From assembly GCF_964204645.1 (NCBI RefSeq), contig NC_134029.1, positions 11,336,850 to 11,400,849 of the forward strand: DNA of 64,000 nt. Direction: 5' to 3'. The notes below the pieces were generated by a model that saw only the letters and a program-made list of their open reading frames with translations, was not told where the DNA came from and ran no database searches. The DNA is from Tubulanus polymorphus (Eukaryota > Nemertea > Palaeonemertea > Tubulaniformes > Tubulanidae). Positions 28,149 through 38,243 of this stretch are shown here, piece by piece. Position numbers and translations under genes: made by a program. Position 1 is the first letter of the stretch. Each line of letters opens with the position of its first letter.

Positions 28149-28502
28149 TTATTCGAAATCTATTTCATGGTGACCTTTTTCATTCTTACCTTTGTATACG
28201 AAATAGAAATCTCCAGAACATAATTCTTCTAAATCTTCACTTGATAATCTATGAAATCTATCTGGTAAATATGTTCTGAATTTATATGTATTTCCTTTTA
28301 ATCCTTCATATTCTAAGTGTATAACTAATTTATCTCCATATTTGTTAGCAACTGTATCAATATTTGTAATTAGATATTTCTTATGGATTGTTAATTCTGT
28401 TAACTTTTTGAATTTATAATCTACAGATTTTACATTTGTAGTATCTTTAATTCTATCTAGAAATAATTTGTTGTTCTCACTGTGCGCTTGTTTACTCTCC
28501 AT
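28149..28502 (-). CDS. OB-fold-like small protein (117 aa)
   Basis: Intact. The central part (LTELTIHKKYLITNIDTVAN, then YGDKLVIHLE and YKFRTYLPDRF) has the strand pattern of small OB-fold proteins that accompany PolB in Polintons. A role as single-strand DNA-binding protein in replication is a reasonable inference but unproven. It follows PolB in the same direction with a PolB-type signal upstream (TTTTAATAAAAATATGTTAT, then TAAAATG). It is absent from A1. Confidence 0.6.
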   Translation of the reverse strand: MESKQAHSENNKLFLDRIKDTTNVKSVDYKFKKLTELTIHKKYLITNIDTVANKYGDKLVIHLEYEGLKGNTYKFRTYLPDRFHRLSSEDLEELCSGDFYFVYKGKNEKGHHEIDFE

Positions 28503-28531
28503 TTTAATAACATATTTTTATTAAAATTTGA

Positions 28532-31500
28532 TTAACACGTTAGAATTCTTTTCATTATCTCGTTCTCTTTTGTTTCTTCTCTTTTAAATTTTAAGTATTC
28601 ATCTAAATTGCAACCATAAGCAACTGTATGAATTCCATCATCTAAAATATATCTTTTATCATCAAATGAGTTTAGACTTATCTTTTCAATTTCTTCAATA
28701 AACATTTCATGATCTTCAGATCTTAAACATCTCATCTTATGTTTTCTAACTTCTTCATTGAATATACAATTGATGTAATCTTTGAAATGAATATTCTTTT
28801 CTACTACACTTTTGGTTATTCCTTTTAACTTTTTAGCTTCATGTTCCTTAGTTTTATATGAATACATTTTAGATCTAATACCTATGAACTCTATCATTTC
28901 TTCACCGCCTAATTCATCTTTGAATTTACCGGGAACTTTTTTATTATCATTGCTAAACAATTCATGATTTTTAGGATAATTACTAAAATCAAAATGATGT
29001 TTTAATGTTTTTAAATCATCAGTTATGTTATCAGTTTTTATCTTTAATATGTAAGAATCTGTATCAAAATATAATATTTCTATATGTTTTTCTCCAAAAA
29101 GTGGTTGTAATACATTATAATAGAATTCATACATTAGTAATTTTGATAATTCTAAAACTGAAGCGCCAACATAGATTGGTTTATTAAATTTCATTGATGT
29201 TCTTCTCATTTTAACTGCGGCTAAATTTTCATCAAATATTCTGTTACCAATGAACTTAGGATATGTTTGTAAATGTCTAATTCTTTTACCATTACTAACT
29301 AACTCAATATCATTTCTATTTCTAATATTTTCACAAGTCTTACCATAGAATGCATTATTCATTAACTTGAAGAAATCTTTCTCGAAATCAGTTTTAGCTT
29401 TAGTTCTCTGTTTGGTGTTAAAATCTATATATTTTTCTAACCACTTAGATTGACTGAATGAAATATATCTATGTACTTTTTTTAGAACCATTCCTTGATT
29501 CAAATAGAATTTTAACATTCTATAATGTACTACATAATTATATTTATCTTCTTGAGTTACCATTAACTTTTCTGTATGAATATGATTTTCAGGTTTAATT
29601 CTTTTTTGATAACTTGATAATTCTTCATGAGTTACAGTTTTATGTTCGGGACAGTAAGCTAGATTTCTAGATTTAAATTTAATATGTTCAGGATATTCTA
29701 AGTCTACAACAAAAAAGTAACCAGTATCTGAATCATCTGCAATATCTAGGATTCTTTTCTTCCAATCAAATTTATCATTATTTTCATTCTGTAAAACTTC
29801 AGTTAATTCAAATACTCCATAAGGTTGTGGTTCCATCATTGCCCAACCATACAAATTATTTGCATCTATATATAATAACTTATATCCAGGGTTATCATTT
29901 ACATTGAAATATCTATCACCTAATACACCTGAAACTCCTCCTCTTATAGATTTTTCAAATAATAATAATTGATCTATATTTGTTAACAAATCCATTTTTA
30001 TATTTGTAAATTTTAATCCACAATCCCATGTTAATCCTGGTGATGAATAACAATGACAAGGATCAATGTTAAAATATTTTAGGTTTACATCTCTAAACCT
30101 TTCGAATATATCGGTTAATAATAATACATCTGATTTTAAATATAAATCTACTAATTGCCCATGATTTTCTATTTTGAAATGATTCCAAATATTCAATGTT
30201 CTATTATAGACTTCATCTTTAACATATTCATTTTTTAATTCATCATAAAATTGTTCTTTCAATAATTCATTTATATTGAAATCATTATGTGATTTATAAA
30301 ATGAATATGGAATTGCTCCTTTATATCTCATTAATTTAAAATCATCATTATTTGGGTAGTGTTGTTTTAATATTTTTAATTCATCATCAACTAATGATTT
30401 TGATAAGTTATCTAATGAACTATTTAAAAATCTATATGAATCTATAAATCTTAGGCAACCAAATTGGAATGATATATAATTCTCAGATGTTTTAGCTAAC
30501 ATTCTAAATTTATAAGTTGGTATTTTATCTTTTGATCTATTTGAATTTAATATTTCTATTTCATTATTGATTTCTTCTATTTTATGACATAACTGTTTGA
30601 TGAATAAATGCGCGTCATACCCCGATAAATTGTGAAATATAACTGGTACAAAGTTAATTTTCTTAGCTTGTAAGTTACAATTCTCATGTGCAGCGCCTCT
30701 AAACTTTCCGTTCAAATGATCATGGTCTCTTACTTTTTTATCTTTATAATTAAATATCTTTTCACAATAATAACATTTACCTGCAAACGCAAATTCTTCT
30801 TTATCTTTTTCTGTCATTATAATTTCTATATTTGTATTCAATAATTTACTAAATCTTATTTCATATTCAATTAATAAGTCACAAAAATGATTGATAACAT
30901 TTTCATTTCTATAATTATAATATTCACTTTCAATTAGTTCTGGATAATCAGATTTAATATATAACCCGAAAGCTGCAGCTGATTGATGAATCTTTTTAAT
31001 AGTATTTGTTTTTGGTGGTTCATCTGAAAAATCATTTTCATTAGAATTTAATTTCTTTCTTTTATAATATATATCTTTTCTATCTTGATCAGTTAGTTCT
31101 TTATCTAATGATTCAAAATCTCCATATATAACAAATGGTACTTTATTTTTGTAGTCATATTTTTTGAATTCTAATATTTTATCTTTTTCATTTGGTAAAA
31201 CTAATTTACAATAATCATGATTTTCACATAATTGTTTATGATTTAATAACGTATTTTCATTACTGAATCTATGTAAACATTTTCTACAAAGATATATTTT
31301 ATGGTGATCATTTTCTGATTTAAAAAATAAATCGATTTGTTTAATCCACATATAATGATTCTCATAATATAGTATATCTATAACATCGTTTGAATCATAA
31401 TCTTTTGATAGATATAAAGGTACTAATGTATAATGTTTTATGTTGTTACCTTTTGTATTTGGTATTTTGATTAAATCAAATACATTTATCTTTATATTAT

Positions 31501-32569
31501 TATCTCTTTCTATTTTTGGGATGTTTTTAATTCTAACAGGATACTTATCTATCTTATAATTATTTTCAAATGGTTTATAATGAGTTAATCTAAAACTATG
31601 TGTAATATCTTCTGTTGGATGTAAACAACTTATTATAGCCCACAGAAAACATTTATCATCTTCATTTTGTACGTTTATAACAGCATTAGTTTTAAATGGT
31701 AGTTTGATATAACTCGATGCTTCAATATCTGGTTCTTTATAATATGATACATTATTTTCATCGATTGGTTTTGATTTAGTTAACTTATCATATTTTGTGT
31801 TATAAACATGTAAAGTCATAAATATTATTTCATCAAATATTAAACCAGATCCTTCAAAATATTTCTCTTCTATTTTAGTTTTTACTTCATTATAACATTT
31901 ATCTAATTTATCATCTATATGTTGTTTAGAAATAATATGTTGTGAATGAGAATTTATATTATATATTGGTTTATCTTCAGATTTTATAAACTTTACTTTA
32001 GAAGATATACTTATTTTAGGATATTCAACATCTGTAATTATTTTTATTATTTCTTTCATATTTTCTAAATGTTTTTTATTTTCTTCTAATGTTTTACCTT
32101 TATGAAATTTAAACTCGATAGCTGCTTGACCAATATCACTTTTAAATGCTTCGGTTATCTCTATATCTTTTTTATTATCTAATGAATTAATATAATTTCT
32201 TACATCTTCCATGTATGGTCTTTTATTGTTTAATTTATTTTTTATGCTTTTAATTGTCTTCTGTTTCTTATCGTTATCATTATCAAAATAATCTTCACCT
32301 AAAATATCATTATTCTTATTTCTAATATGACTTGTAGATTTTAAATGTTCTTTATAATATCTTTTATCACTGAATGATTGATTACATGTATCACATTTGT
32401 ATGTTTCTTTTACATTCTTTAATTCATCTAATTTAGTTTCTAATATATCATCTTTATATTCTAGTTTCAATTTATTCTCTAAATGTGTTTTAGTTTTATT
32501 GTGTCTTGCTTTTTGGGATTTATCTACATTGATATTACATGTTGGACAGTAGTACTTATTTGCTTCCAT
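28532..32569 (-). CDS. Protein-primed DNA polymerase B, intact (1345 aa)
   Basis: The only undamaged polymerase here, without intein. It has two N-terminal zinc fingers (CPTC...H, CDTC...H; residues 1-80), a conserved KCFLWAIISCLH region of unknown function (about 305-320), exo I (YGDFES, about 482), a zinc/DHDH site resembling HNH/endonuclease VII motifs (CYYC...KVRDHDHLNG, about 605-635), exo II (FHNLSGYDAHL, about 645), exo III (LYLKSDVLLL, about 810), motif A (YIDANNLYGW, about 900), motif B (LMNNAFYGK, about 1067) and motif C (YFDTDS, about 1167). The first 38 codons lie inside the TIR. Confidence 0.95.
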   Translation of the reverse strand: MEANKYYCPTCNINVDKSQKARHNKTKTHLENKLKLEYKDDILETKLDELKNVKETYKCDTCNQSFSDKRYYKEHLKSTSHIRNKNNDILGEDYFDNDNDKKQKTIKSIKNKLNNKRPYMEDVRNYINSLDNKKDIEITEAFKSDIGQAAIEFKFHKGKTLEENKKHLENMKEIIKIITDVEYPKISISSKVKFIKSEDKPIYNINSHSQHIISKQHIDDKLDKCYNEVKTKIEEKYFEGSGLIFDEIIFMTLHVYNTKYDKLTKSKPIDENNVSYYKEPDIEASSYIKLPFKTNAVINVQNEDDKCFLWAIISCLHPTEDITHSFRLTHYKPFENNYKIDKYPVRIKNIPKIERDNNIKINVFDLIKIPNTKGNNIKHYTLVPLYLSKDYDSNDVIDILYYENHYMWIKQIDLFFKSENDHHKIYLCRKCLHRFSNENTLLNHKQLCENHDYCKLVLPNEKDKILEFKKYDYKNKVPFVIYGDFESLDKELTDQDRKDIYYKRKKLNSNENDFSDEPPKTNTIKKIHQSAAAFGLYIKSDYPELIESEYYNYRNENVINHFCDLLIEYEIRFSKLLNTNIEIIMTEKDKEEFAFAGKCYYCEKIFNYKDKKVRDHDHLNGKFRGAAHENCNLQAKKINFVPVIFHNLSGYDAHLFIKQLCHKIEEINNEIEILNSNRSKDKIPTYKFRMLAKTSENYISFQFGCLRFIDSYRFLNSSLDNLSKSLVDDELKILKQHYPNNDDFKLMRYKGAIPYSFYKSHNDFNINELLKEQFYDELKNEYVKDEVYNRTLNIWNHFKIENHGQLVDLYLKSDVLLLTDIFERFRDVNLKYFNIDPCHCYSSPGLTWDCGLKFTNIKMDLLTNIDQLLLFEKSIRGGVSGVLGDRYFNVNDNPGYKLLYIDANNLYGWAMMEPQPYGVFELTEVLQNENNDKFDWKKRILDIADDSDTGYFFVVDLEYPEHIKFKSRNLAYCPEHKTVTHEELSSYQKRIKPENHIHTEKLMVTQEDKYNYVVHYRMLKFYLNQGMVLKKVHRYISFSQSKWLEKYIDFNTKQRTKAKTDFEKDFFKLMNNAFYGKTCENIRNRNDIELVSNGKRIRHLQTYPKFIGNRIFDENLAAVKMRRTSMKFNKPIYVGASVLELSKLLMYEFYYNVLQPLFGEKHIEILYFDTDSYILKIKTDNITDDLKTLKHHFDFSNYPKNHELFSNDNKKVPGKFKDELGGEEMIEFIGIRSKMYSYKTKEHEAKKLKGITKSVVEKNIHFKDYINCIFNEEVRKHKMRCLRSEDHEMFIEEIEKISLNSFDDKRYILDDGIHTVAYGCNLDEYLKFKREETKENEIMKRILTC

Positions 32570-32826
32570 TTTAATACTAAATTTTTTATTAAAATTGATT
32601 TTAGAAGTTCAATGATTTAAATGTTATTCATGTACATGATTATTTTAAGAGTAATAGGGGTAATGGGCTTTCATATCAAAGGTTGAATGGTCGAGCTCAT
32701 TAAAAACAAATATTCAAAGTAATTAAAAACTATAATATATTTTCATAACCGCATGCATTTCAACTGAATAATAGAATAATTATTATTATTTGAATATATT
32801 TGATTATATGAATTTGTGTATTGTAA
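32456..32826. repeat. Right terminal inverted repeat of A2
   Basis: Reverse complement of 15615-15982. The outermost 16 bp present at the left end (GCGACCAATTGATTTA) are missing here, and the sequence passes from ...GTGTATTGTAAAC into unrelated DNA. Confidence 0.8.
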
Positions 32827-33166
32827 ACAAAAGGAAGGAATAAGAATTGTGCGGGAAAATAAAGAAAGAACGTAGACCCACGAGAAGAGTTGTTATTATT
32901 CCGGAGTCAGAGGGATATCACTTATCGGATTAATCGGAGCCAAGAACGACAACACGAGGGGAGAACGCAACGTGGCCCCCACAACAATTGGTTGAGAAAC
33001 TCAACCCCACAACATTGTTGGAGAACCGAAAGCAACCCCACAACAACTTTTTCTAAAATGACATAATATTAACACCATCGCCGTAATGCTTTTACGCGTC
33101 CAACGCGTTCGCTAGGACGAAACTGATTACGAAAACGTTAACGTTACGCACAATAAGCGGGCATTC
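32827..33166. other. Non-coding end of family B
   Basis: No gene. It holds three short repeats of CCCCACAACA at about 32970-33042 (CAACCCCACAACATTGTTGG and variants), which could be worn terminal sequence or a 3' region of the dUTPase transcript. Confidence 0.4.
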
Positions 33167-33631
33167 TTACTCCCCGCCGGGGTTTTTCATTTCGTACAAC
33201 CCGCTCGAACCGAATCCGCTCGCAGATCGTTGTGTATCTTCGAGATTTTTGCAGACGACCATTTCTTGATGGGGATGAATTCTTACGATAACGAGTTGCA
33301 CGATTCTTTCCCCGCTAATGATTTTTTCGCTCTCGTTTCTTTTTTCGTTTTTTACCAACGCTTTGATTTCTCCTCGATAGTCCGAGTCTATAATTCCTTC
33401 GACCACGGTAACTCGTCTTTTGTACGCCAGTCCCGAACGACCGCATAATTTCCCGAAATAACCTTTCGGTATTTCGCAAGCGAAACCGGTGTTGATTAAC
33501 CGTTGTTCCATCGGCGCTATTGTTGTCGATTCGACGGAGTGAACGTCGAAACCAGCCGCATCGGTTGTCGCTTTTACCGGAACCCGCGCATCCGGGTGCA
33601 GTATTTTCAATTTGATCGGTGGTGTCTCCAT
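33167..33631 (-). CDS. dUTPase (trimeric type), about 154 aa
   Basis: Hydrolyses dUTP to dUMP, keeping uracil out of DNA. All five family motifs are visible: DAAGFDVHS (1), GRSGLAYK (2), EGIIDSDYRGE (3), GERIVQLVI (4) and RSASGFGSSG (5, C-terminal loop). I prefer the ATG at 33629-33631 (METPPIKLK); the frame is open 16 codons further but only from a GTG. It is the last gene of the family B run, downstream of the protease. It looks intact. Confidence 0.93.
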   Translation of the reverse strand: METPPIKLKILHPDARVPVKATTDAAGFDVHSVESTTIAPMEQRLINTGFACEIPKGYFGKLCGRSGLAYKRRVTVVEGIIDSDYRGEIKALVKNEKRNESEKIISGERIVQLVIVRIHPHQEMVVCKNLEDTQRSASGFGSSGLYEMKNPGGE

Positions 33632-33683
33632 ACCTCTTTTCGATGTCCCCGTCGAACCGCTTCTGTTTATTCCGCGCACGGTG

Positions 33684-34196
33684 TTACAGCATATATTTCC
33701 TGTTTAACACATTTCTTATGTATTCTCGGTCGAAGGTTTTGAATTTTTTTCCGAACGTTCTTTCGACAAATTTGTTCACGTACGTATCTTTATCGGAGAC
33801 TTTTCCTAACGTTTTGGCTATTTCTTCCATGCTGACCTCTTTACACCTCCAATATACGAAGAAAATCACGTGTTGCCCGCAAGCGCTGGACAGTACGTTT
33901 TGCAATCGCCTCGTATTCCATTTGAAGGCCTTTTTCCCGATGAATTTTATCAATTGTTTCTTACGCGGTTTTAATCCGTAAGAATCGGAATATTCGACCG
34001 GTTCGTTATTTTTCGGGAAATAAATTCCCACCCAATGCGATCCGGGTTGGTTTGACCTGTCTAAATTCACGACGTAAGCGCACGGTTTCTTCTTTCGCGA
34101 CTCGACGGGTAACATATCCAACGGACGAACGTTTACGAACACCCCTTTCGTAACGGGATGACTTTTTAGCGCTTCGCCGATTTCTTGATTATTCAT
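33684..34196 (-). CDS. Adenain-like cysteine protease (170 aa)
   Basis: Maturation protease of the Ulp1/adenovirus-protease family, expected to process capsid precursors. The catalytic His is in SHWVGIYF (about residue 55), the acidic partner in EYSDSYG (about 70), and the Cys in SSACGQHV (about 104), with the Gln-turn signature near it. The length is typical of Polinton proteases. The ATG lies in ATGAATAA at the end of the MCP gene, an 8-nt overlap. The frame is intact. Confidence 0.9.
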   Translation of the reverse strand: MNNQEIGEALKSHPVTKGVFVNVRPLDMLPVESRKKKPCAYVVNLDRSNQPGSHWVGIYFPKNNEPVEYSDSYGLKPRKKQLIKFIGKKAFKWNTRRLQNVLSSACGQHVIFFVYWRCKEVSMEEIAKTLGKVSDKDTYVNKFVERTFGKKFKTFDREYIRNVLNRKYML

Positions 34197-35532
34197 TGTA
34201 GAAGACGTTTCGATCTTTATCTATTTCGACGATAGCGTCGTATTCCATGTAGGCGATAATCGTGAGACTGGACGCGTTCGGCGTTTTCAACCTCATGTCT
34301 AGACTTATATGACCTTCGCGGGTTAAGTTCATGTTTCCTCCATTCGTTTCATCCGGTGCTAAGTTGAAACCGAAAAATGTGAATCCTTTCATGTATTGTT
34401 TGTAGGATATACCGCACGAGCCGTACGCGAGGTTCCACTTATTTAAACTTTGCAACAGCGTGTAATACCCTTCGATGTACCCTTCTGTAGCGGTGAAATC
34501 TAACACGAACGGTTCGTGCGGAACCGATTGGCCGTTTTGCCTCAAGGCGACGTAATTGATTTTGAAATTATCGAAATCGAACGGGTTCATGTGTTTATTC
34601 CCGTTGAACGCGTCCGTTTTAACCACGCCGACGATGATTCGATTCGGCAAAGTTCCGCTCACCAGATTCGGCTCGGATATATCAGCACGGTTCCCTCCTC
34701 TCGTAAAATATTTGATGTCGATTTTTCGAACCGGATATTTCACGTTAACCGTTTTCAACCGCAGTTCGTGCGCTTCTCTAACGTGATCGGCTACCTTTTT
34801 CACGCCGACTAACAAATACGCTTTTTCGTATTGGATTTTATATTTCTTGTCCGCGGTTTTTGCCATCAGTACGAAATCCTCTTCCGAACGGTGTAATTTT
34901 ACGCCGATGCTCACTTTGCTGATGATATATTTCTACTGTTGAAATATTTCGTTGTGAATTCGACCGACGCAATGGAACGTACGACTTTCTTTGGTTCTCT
35001 CGTACCGAAACAGCGCCCCTTTATTATTCGCTGTTTTCGCTTTCACCGTATCGCCAACGACGTTCATATCGCCCTGGTCCTGGTAAAACATCATCGCGCC
35101 CAATTGATTTTTTTTCGCCTCTTGGCTGTGGGAAAACAGATTTTCCATGTACGATCGATACGCGTACATGTTATCGCTGTTTCCTATCGGTTTATTATTC
35201 ATCGTAACTTCCACTTGTCGAAAAGCGCTACCCGCGAAATTGCTGATCGGATACACGATAGTTTCATCGTCCGCCTTATCCTCCGACGGTAAATTGGCGC
35301 CGTTCTTGTCTACAATTTTCGCCGTGAGAACTACGAGCACGTTTTCCGTGTCGATATAGTCGTCGTTTCCGAGTGAAATTTTGAATTCGATCGGGCCGGA
35401 ACGATCTGTTGACGTTAGCGGGAAGAACTTTTCATATCTCGTTGCTTCAACGCTCGTTTGCGTGGGCGGTATTTCGAACAATTCTAATTCCGTTTTCGTG
35501 CAGTCACACGAGTCGTCGTCGAGTAGAGACAT
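34189..35532 (-). pseudogene. Major capsid protein (hexon-like), one in-frame TAG
   Basis: Double jelly-roll capsid protein, the main shell protein. The first 199 codons (PPTQTSVE..., IEFKI, an MNNKPIGNSDN loop) end at TAG 34933-34935. The same frame continues without interruption to 34189, carrying the second jelly-roll (FNGNKHMNPFDFDNF about 34600-34560). So a single amber codon splits the gene, about 447 codons in total. It is unrelated at the sequence level to the family A capsid protein. A downstream GTG is not needed as a start. Confidence 0.9.
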
Positions 35533-35665
35533 CTTTACGCTCTTTCCGCGAACTACGTACGTATACTTCCCCGTTTACAGCGCCGTTTTTAAGAAAATAT
35601 GTCCGCCCGCGTGTTCTTTTTCTTTTTAGACGTTCGTGCCACGTTTTGTTTCCTCCGCTTTTTGT

Positions 35666-36069
35666 CTACTTTCCCGCCACTAATCGCTTTGTTCGACGCA
35701 TCGAGTTTTCGTTTGCCCGTTCGTTCTCCGTAGCGATGATATTCTTTAACGCCTCTTTTCCTAATTCGACTAGAGCGGCATTTCCTTTTTCTTCGACGGA
35801 TTCTTTCAAACTTTTCTCCCCGCTTAAAACATCGCTCACGACTTCGGCGCCGGTGCTTAGTAATGTTTTTCCCGCCGATTTTAACGCGCTTTTCGCTACT
35901 GGTAGCACCCTTTTCGCGACAACGGGAACGATTTTTTAATCAAACTGCCGAACAAACTACCTAAACCGTGCCCGTCTTGATACACGTCACCTTTGAATAC
36001 GGACAACCCCGCTCCGAAGTGCTGTTTATAAGCGTCCCTATCGGGAACGTAAGGATTGCGCGGTCTCAT
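35666..36069 (-). pseudogene. pVI/pX-like minor virion protein, frameshifted
   Basis: From the ATG at 36067-36069 the protein begins with a Tyr/Pro-rich N-terminus and a Gly-rich amphipathic stretch (GLGSLFGSLIKK). After the T6/A6 run near 35931 the frame shifts, and the rest (VAKSALKSAGKTLLSTGAEV, basic tail) is in another frame, ending 35666. The organisation resembles small Polinton/adintovirus virion proteins compared with adenovirus pVI or pX. One single-base shift. Confidence 0.7.
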
Positions 36070-36121
36070 CGTTTCTGCGTACGTACGTACCTCTCTCTCG
36101 GTTGTTTTCGTTTTCTTTTTT

Positions 36122-36934
36122 TTACTTTTCGACGAAGTGTAGCGTTACAATTACTTTACCGGATTCGAACTTGATCGGATCGCCGACGTCGTCCGTCAGT
36201 AAAATTTCGATTTCTTGAAAAAACGAGGAAGACACCGGGATATATCTGACCGGATAGAACGATTTAACTACGCGCCTGCCTCCTCGTTTGTAGTCGACCG
36301 GCACCGTTCGCAAAAGCGGCACCAACGTATCTCCGACGACCGTTAGATCGGCTAGATTGCAGTAAACGTACATGTTGTACATGGAGATTTTCATATCCGG
36401 TTTACTGTCCGCCGCTACTTCGTATACTTTTTCGTTCCCTCCGACGACTTTCTCTTTTCCGTACGCGAAAACCAGTTTATTTCTCCGAAACCCGAGTAGA
36501 TCGGCTAAGTACTCGTTCAATTCGATCATCTCTCCCTCTCGTAATTCGATGACGACTTTCCCGTTAGCTAGTTTGAATTTCCCGCGGAAGATTTTCGGTT
36601 TTCTCTTATTCATTTCCTCGATCAACACTTCTACATTATCGTAGCTTTTCGTCGTATATCGTTCCGGTAAGCATCCATCTTCTACCTTCGTCTCCGTACT
36701 GGTATCACCCGTGTTGGCCACCGCCACCTTGTATTCGCATCTTTTCGCGAGAATTTCCTCATTCCACGAAACCGGAAACGTGATCTCCGAGAGCCCGACT
36801 TTCCACTTTTGTTTGTCCAATTCTAACGGTTTCATCAACTCCGTCTTATAATGGTTCGTCTTATTATCGAACGAACTGTTCGTCGAGCGAACGTTGCTCG
36901 GCAAGACCATGTAAAATTCGTTAGTCGGCTTCAT
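36122..36934 (-). CDS. Penton/minor capsid protein candidate (270 aa)
   Basis: Intact. It starts EFYMVLPSNVRSTNSSF and has the conserved WKVGLSEITFPVSW segment (about residues 42-56), LLGFRR (about 148), MYVYCNLADLTVVGDTLVPL (about 190-210) and a C-terminal strand ending VIVTLHFVEK. This is the conserved minor capsid-type protein of Polintons, probably the single jelly-roll penton. It lies between the pVI/pX-like gene and the basic proline-rich gene. Confidence 0.75.
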   Translation of the reverse strand: MKPTNEFYMVLPSNVRSTNSSFDNKTNHYKTELMKPLELDKQKWKVGLSEITFPVSWNEEILAKRCEYKVAVANTGDTSTETKVEDGCLPERYTTKSYDNVEVLIEEMNKRKPKIFRGKFKLANGKVVIELREGEMIELNEYLADLLGFRRNKLVFAYGKEKVVGGNEKVYEVAADSKPDMKISMYNMYVYCNLADLTVVGDTLVPLLRTVPVDYKRGGRRVVKSFYPVRYIPVSSSFFQEIEILLTDDVGDPIKFESGKVIVTLHFVEK

Positions 36935-36959
36935 TTATGTATGAGGCGTCCAAACGATC

Positions 36960-37831
36960 TTAGTTTTTCTTTTTCCGCGCGCTCTTCCTCGCACGCGTCG
37001 CCTCCCACTTGAGCGGCGGCGGCGACTGCGGCGGTGTCGGCAGGTCCTCCGGGCTGTCTTGGCGACGGCGTCGACGGCCGCGGTGATCTCCTTCGGCTAA
37101 CCGTGGTGGCGACTTACTTCTCTCTTTAACTAGCAATTTTCTCGGCAATGCTCTTCTCGGCGGCGGCGGCGGTGAAGACGATCTGTCACGCTCGCCTTTC
37201 GAGAACTGCGGACGATTATTCGGCGACGATTTTTTTTCTTCAACCGTTGATTTGTCTCCCACCGGCGTTGATTTGTATTTTTCGGGCGAACGATCGGCTC
37301 TAATCATCCGCGCCTCAGAGCTACTTTCGTACGATATCCAACTAGTCGGCACACCGATGTCGATAAGTTTACGTTTCAATTGATCGCTTGCCGATGGTTT
37401 CACGAACGCGAAAATTTCAGGTTTAACCAAATATTCGAGCGCGCGTATAATGTTACTGTTCGCCAATGGTTTTCCGTCGATGATAATTTCCAAAGTAACC
37501 GGGTGCCAGTCGATTTCGTGCGCGTGTCTATCGATGTACCGTTCGACGATGGCTTTCGCGTGAACGTTATCTCTGATCAACGCGGAATTGTCGTACAATT
37601 CCCTCTTTTCGTCGGGTTCGAGACGTTTCTGGATTTTCCGGGTTCCCACCTACGTGCTTGATCGAACAGTTTAACTCTTAAATCCACCGGTAGTGTATCT
37701 TCTCGAGAAACATTCTCCTCCCCCTCCTCCTCCACCACCTCGTCGTCGTCGTCGTACGATTTCTTACATTTCTTAACGTATTCCTCGAGCGGAATTATTA
37801 CGCTTTCGCTGAACCCTTTGTTCTGCCCCAT
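36960..37831 (-). pseudogene. Conserved Polinton protein with basic Pro/Arg/Ser tail, frameshifted
   Basis: Starts at ATG 37829-37831 (IIPLEEYVKKCKK, then an acidic run of Asp/Glu). The first frame ends at 37577. The rest continues in another frame from about 37650: a conserved region with WHPVTLEIIIDGKPLANSNI (about 37515-37455), then a long Ser/Pro/Arg-rich basic tail to 36960. One frameshift between about 37665 and 37640. Function unknown; the layout suits a DNA-binding or virion-core protein. Confidence 0.6.
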
Positions 37832-37874
37832 TGTTCGATTAACGAACGACTACGCGTTCATTTCATAGCCGCGT

Positions 37875-38234
37875 TCAACGCGATGCCGAAGAGCTCCCAT
37901 AAAGGGCCGTCAAAAAAACTCCCCGACTTGCGGCTTCCCCCCCCCCCCGTTGTTTGAGAATCCGTTTTCTTTCGCGCAACGATAATTTACTATCGGCAAA
38001 CCTCCGTAAAAGCGATCGATATTTTTTCAATTTTCGGATTTCCCCTCGTTTCACCGGTATGTTTCCCTCGAGGATTTCGCGTACGCATCGCGTTACAGCG
38101 AGAATTTGATCTCGATCGGCGTAGTCGATCAGTTTCGAACGTTTTTGCTCGCTTTCGGCTTTCTCCAACAGCGAGAGGAAATCCCGGTGCCGTTCGAAGA
38201 TCGCCTTTTGCGAATTTCCCTTTTTCTTCGGCAT
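37875..38234 (-). CDS. Small basic core-type protein, copy 1
   Basis: Helical basic protein: RHRDFLSLLEKAESEQKRSK, then a RELKKYRSLLRRFAD-type Arg/Lys cluster and RERKRILKQRGGG. It belongs to the small Polinton proteins likened to adenovirus core protein X. A run of about ten G (37941-37950) sits where the hydrophobic tail would begin. The frame taken after it is uncertain: another frame gives a hydrophobic tail ending at about 37865, as in copy 2, so the true length may differ by a few residues. Confidence 0.65.
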   Translation of the reverse strand: MPKKKGNSQKAIFERHRDFLSLLEKAESEQKRSKLIDYADRDQILAVTRCVREILEGNIPVKRGEIRKLKKYRSLLRRFADSKLSLRERKRILKQRGGGEAASRGVFLTALYGSSSASR

Positions 38235-38243
38235 CGTCCTCGT

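Larger units (their letters stand above)
15599..32826. mobile_element. Polinton family A, copy A2 (both ends present)
   Basis: About 17.2 kb. The left TIR, HNH, 242-aa, 200-aa, 122-aa, integrase and ATPase genes are on the plus strand. They converge on a minus-strand block that starts at the right TIR with PolB. PolB, the OB-like protein, ATPase and zinc-finger gene are intact. Damage: integrase stop, penton-like frameshift, a MITE in the 144-aa gene, an insertion in the 462-aa gene and a deletion removing the coiled-coil gene and most of MCP. Confidence 0.88.

Noticed and set aside
33632-33679. Longer dUTPase start
   Set aside because: Only a GTG is available at 33677-33679; the ATG at 33629-33631 fits the family length.
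34192-34914. Separate gene for the second half of the family B capsid protein
   Set aside because: It begins only with GTG and is in the same frame as the first half, separated by a single TAG.
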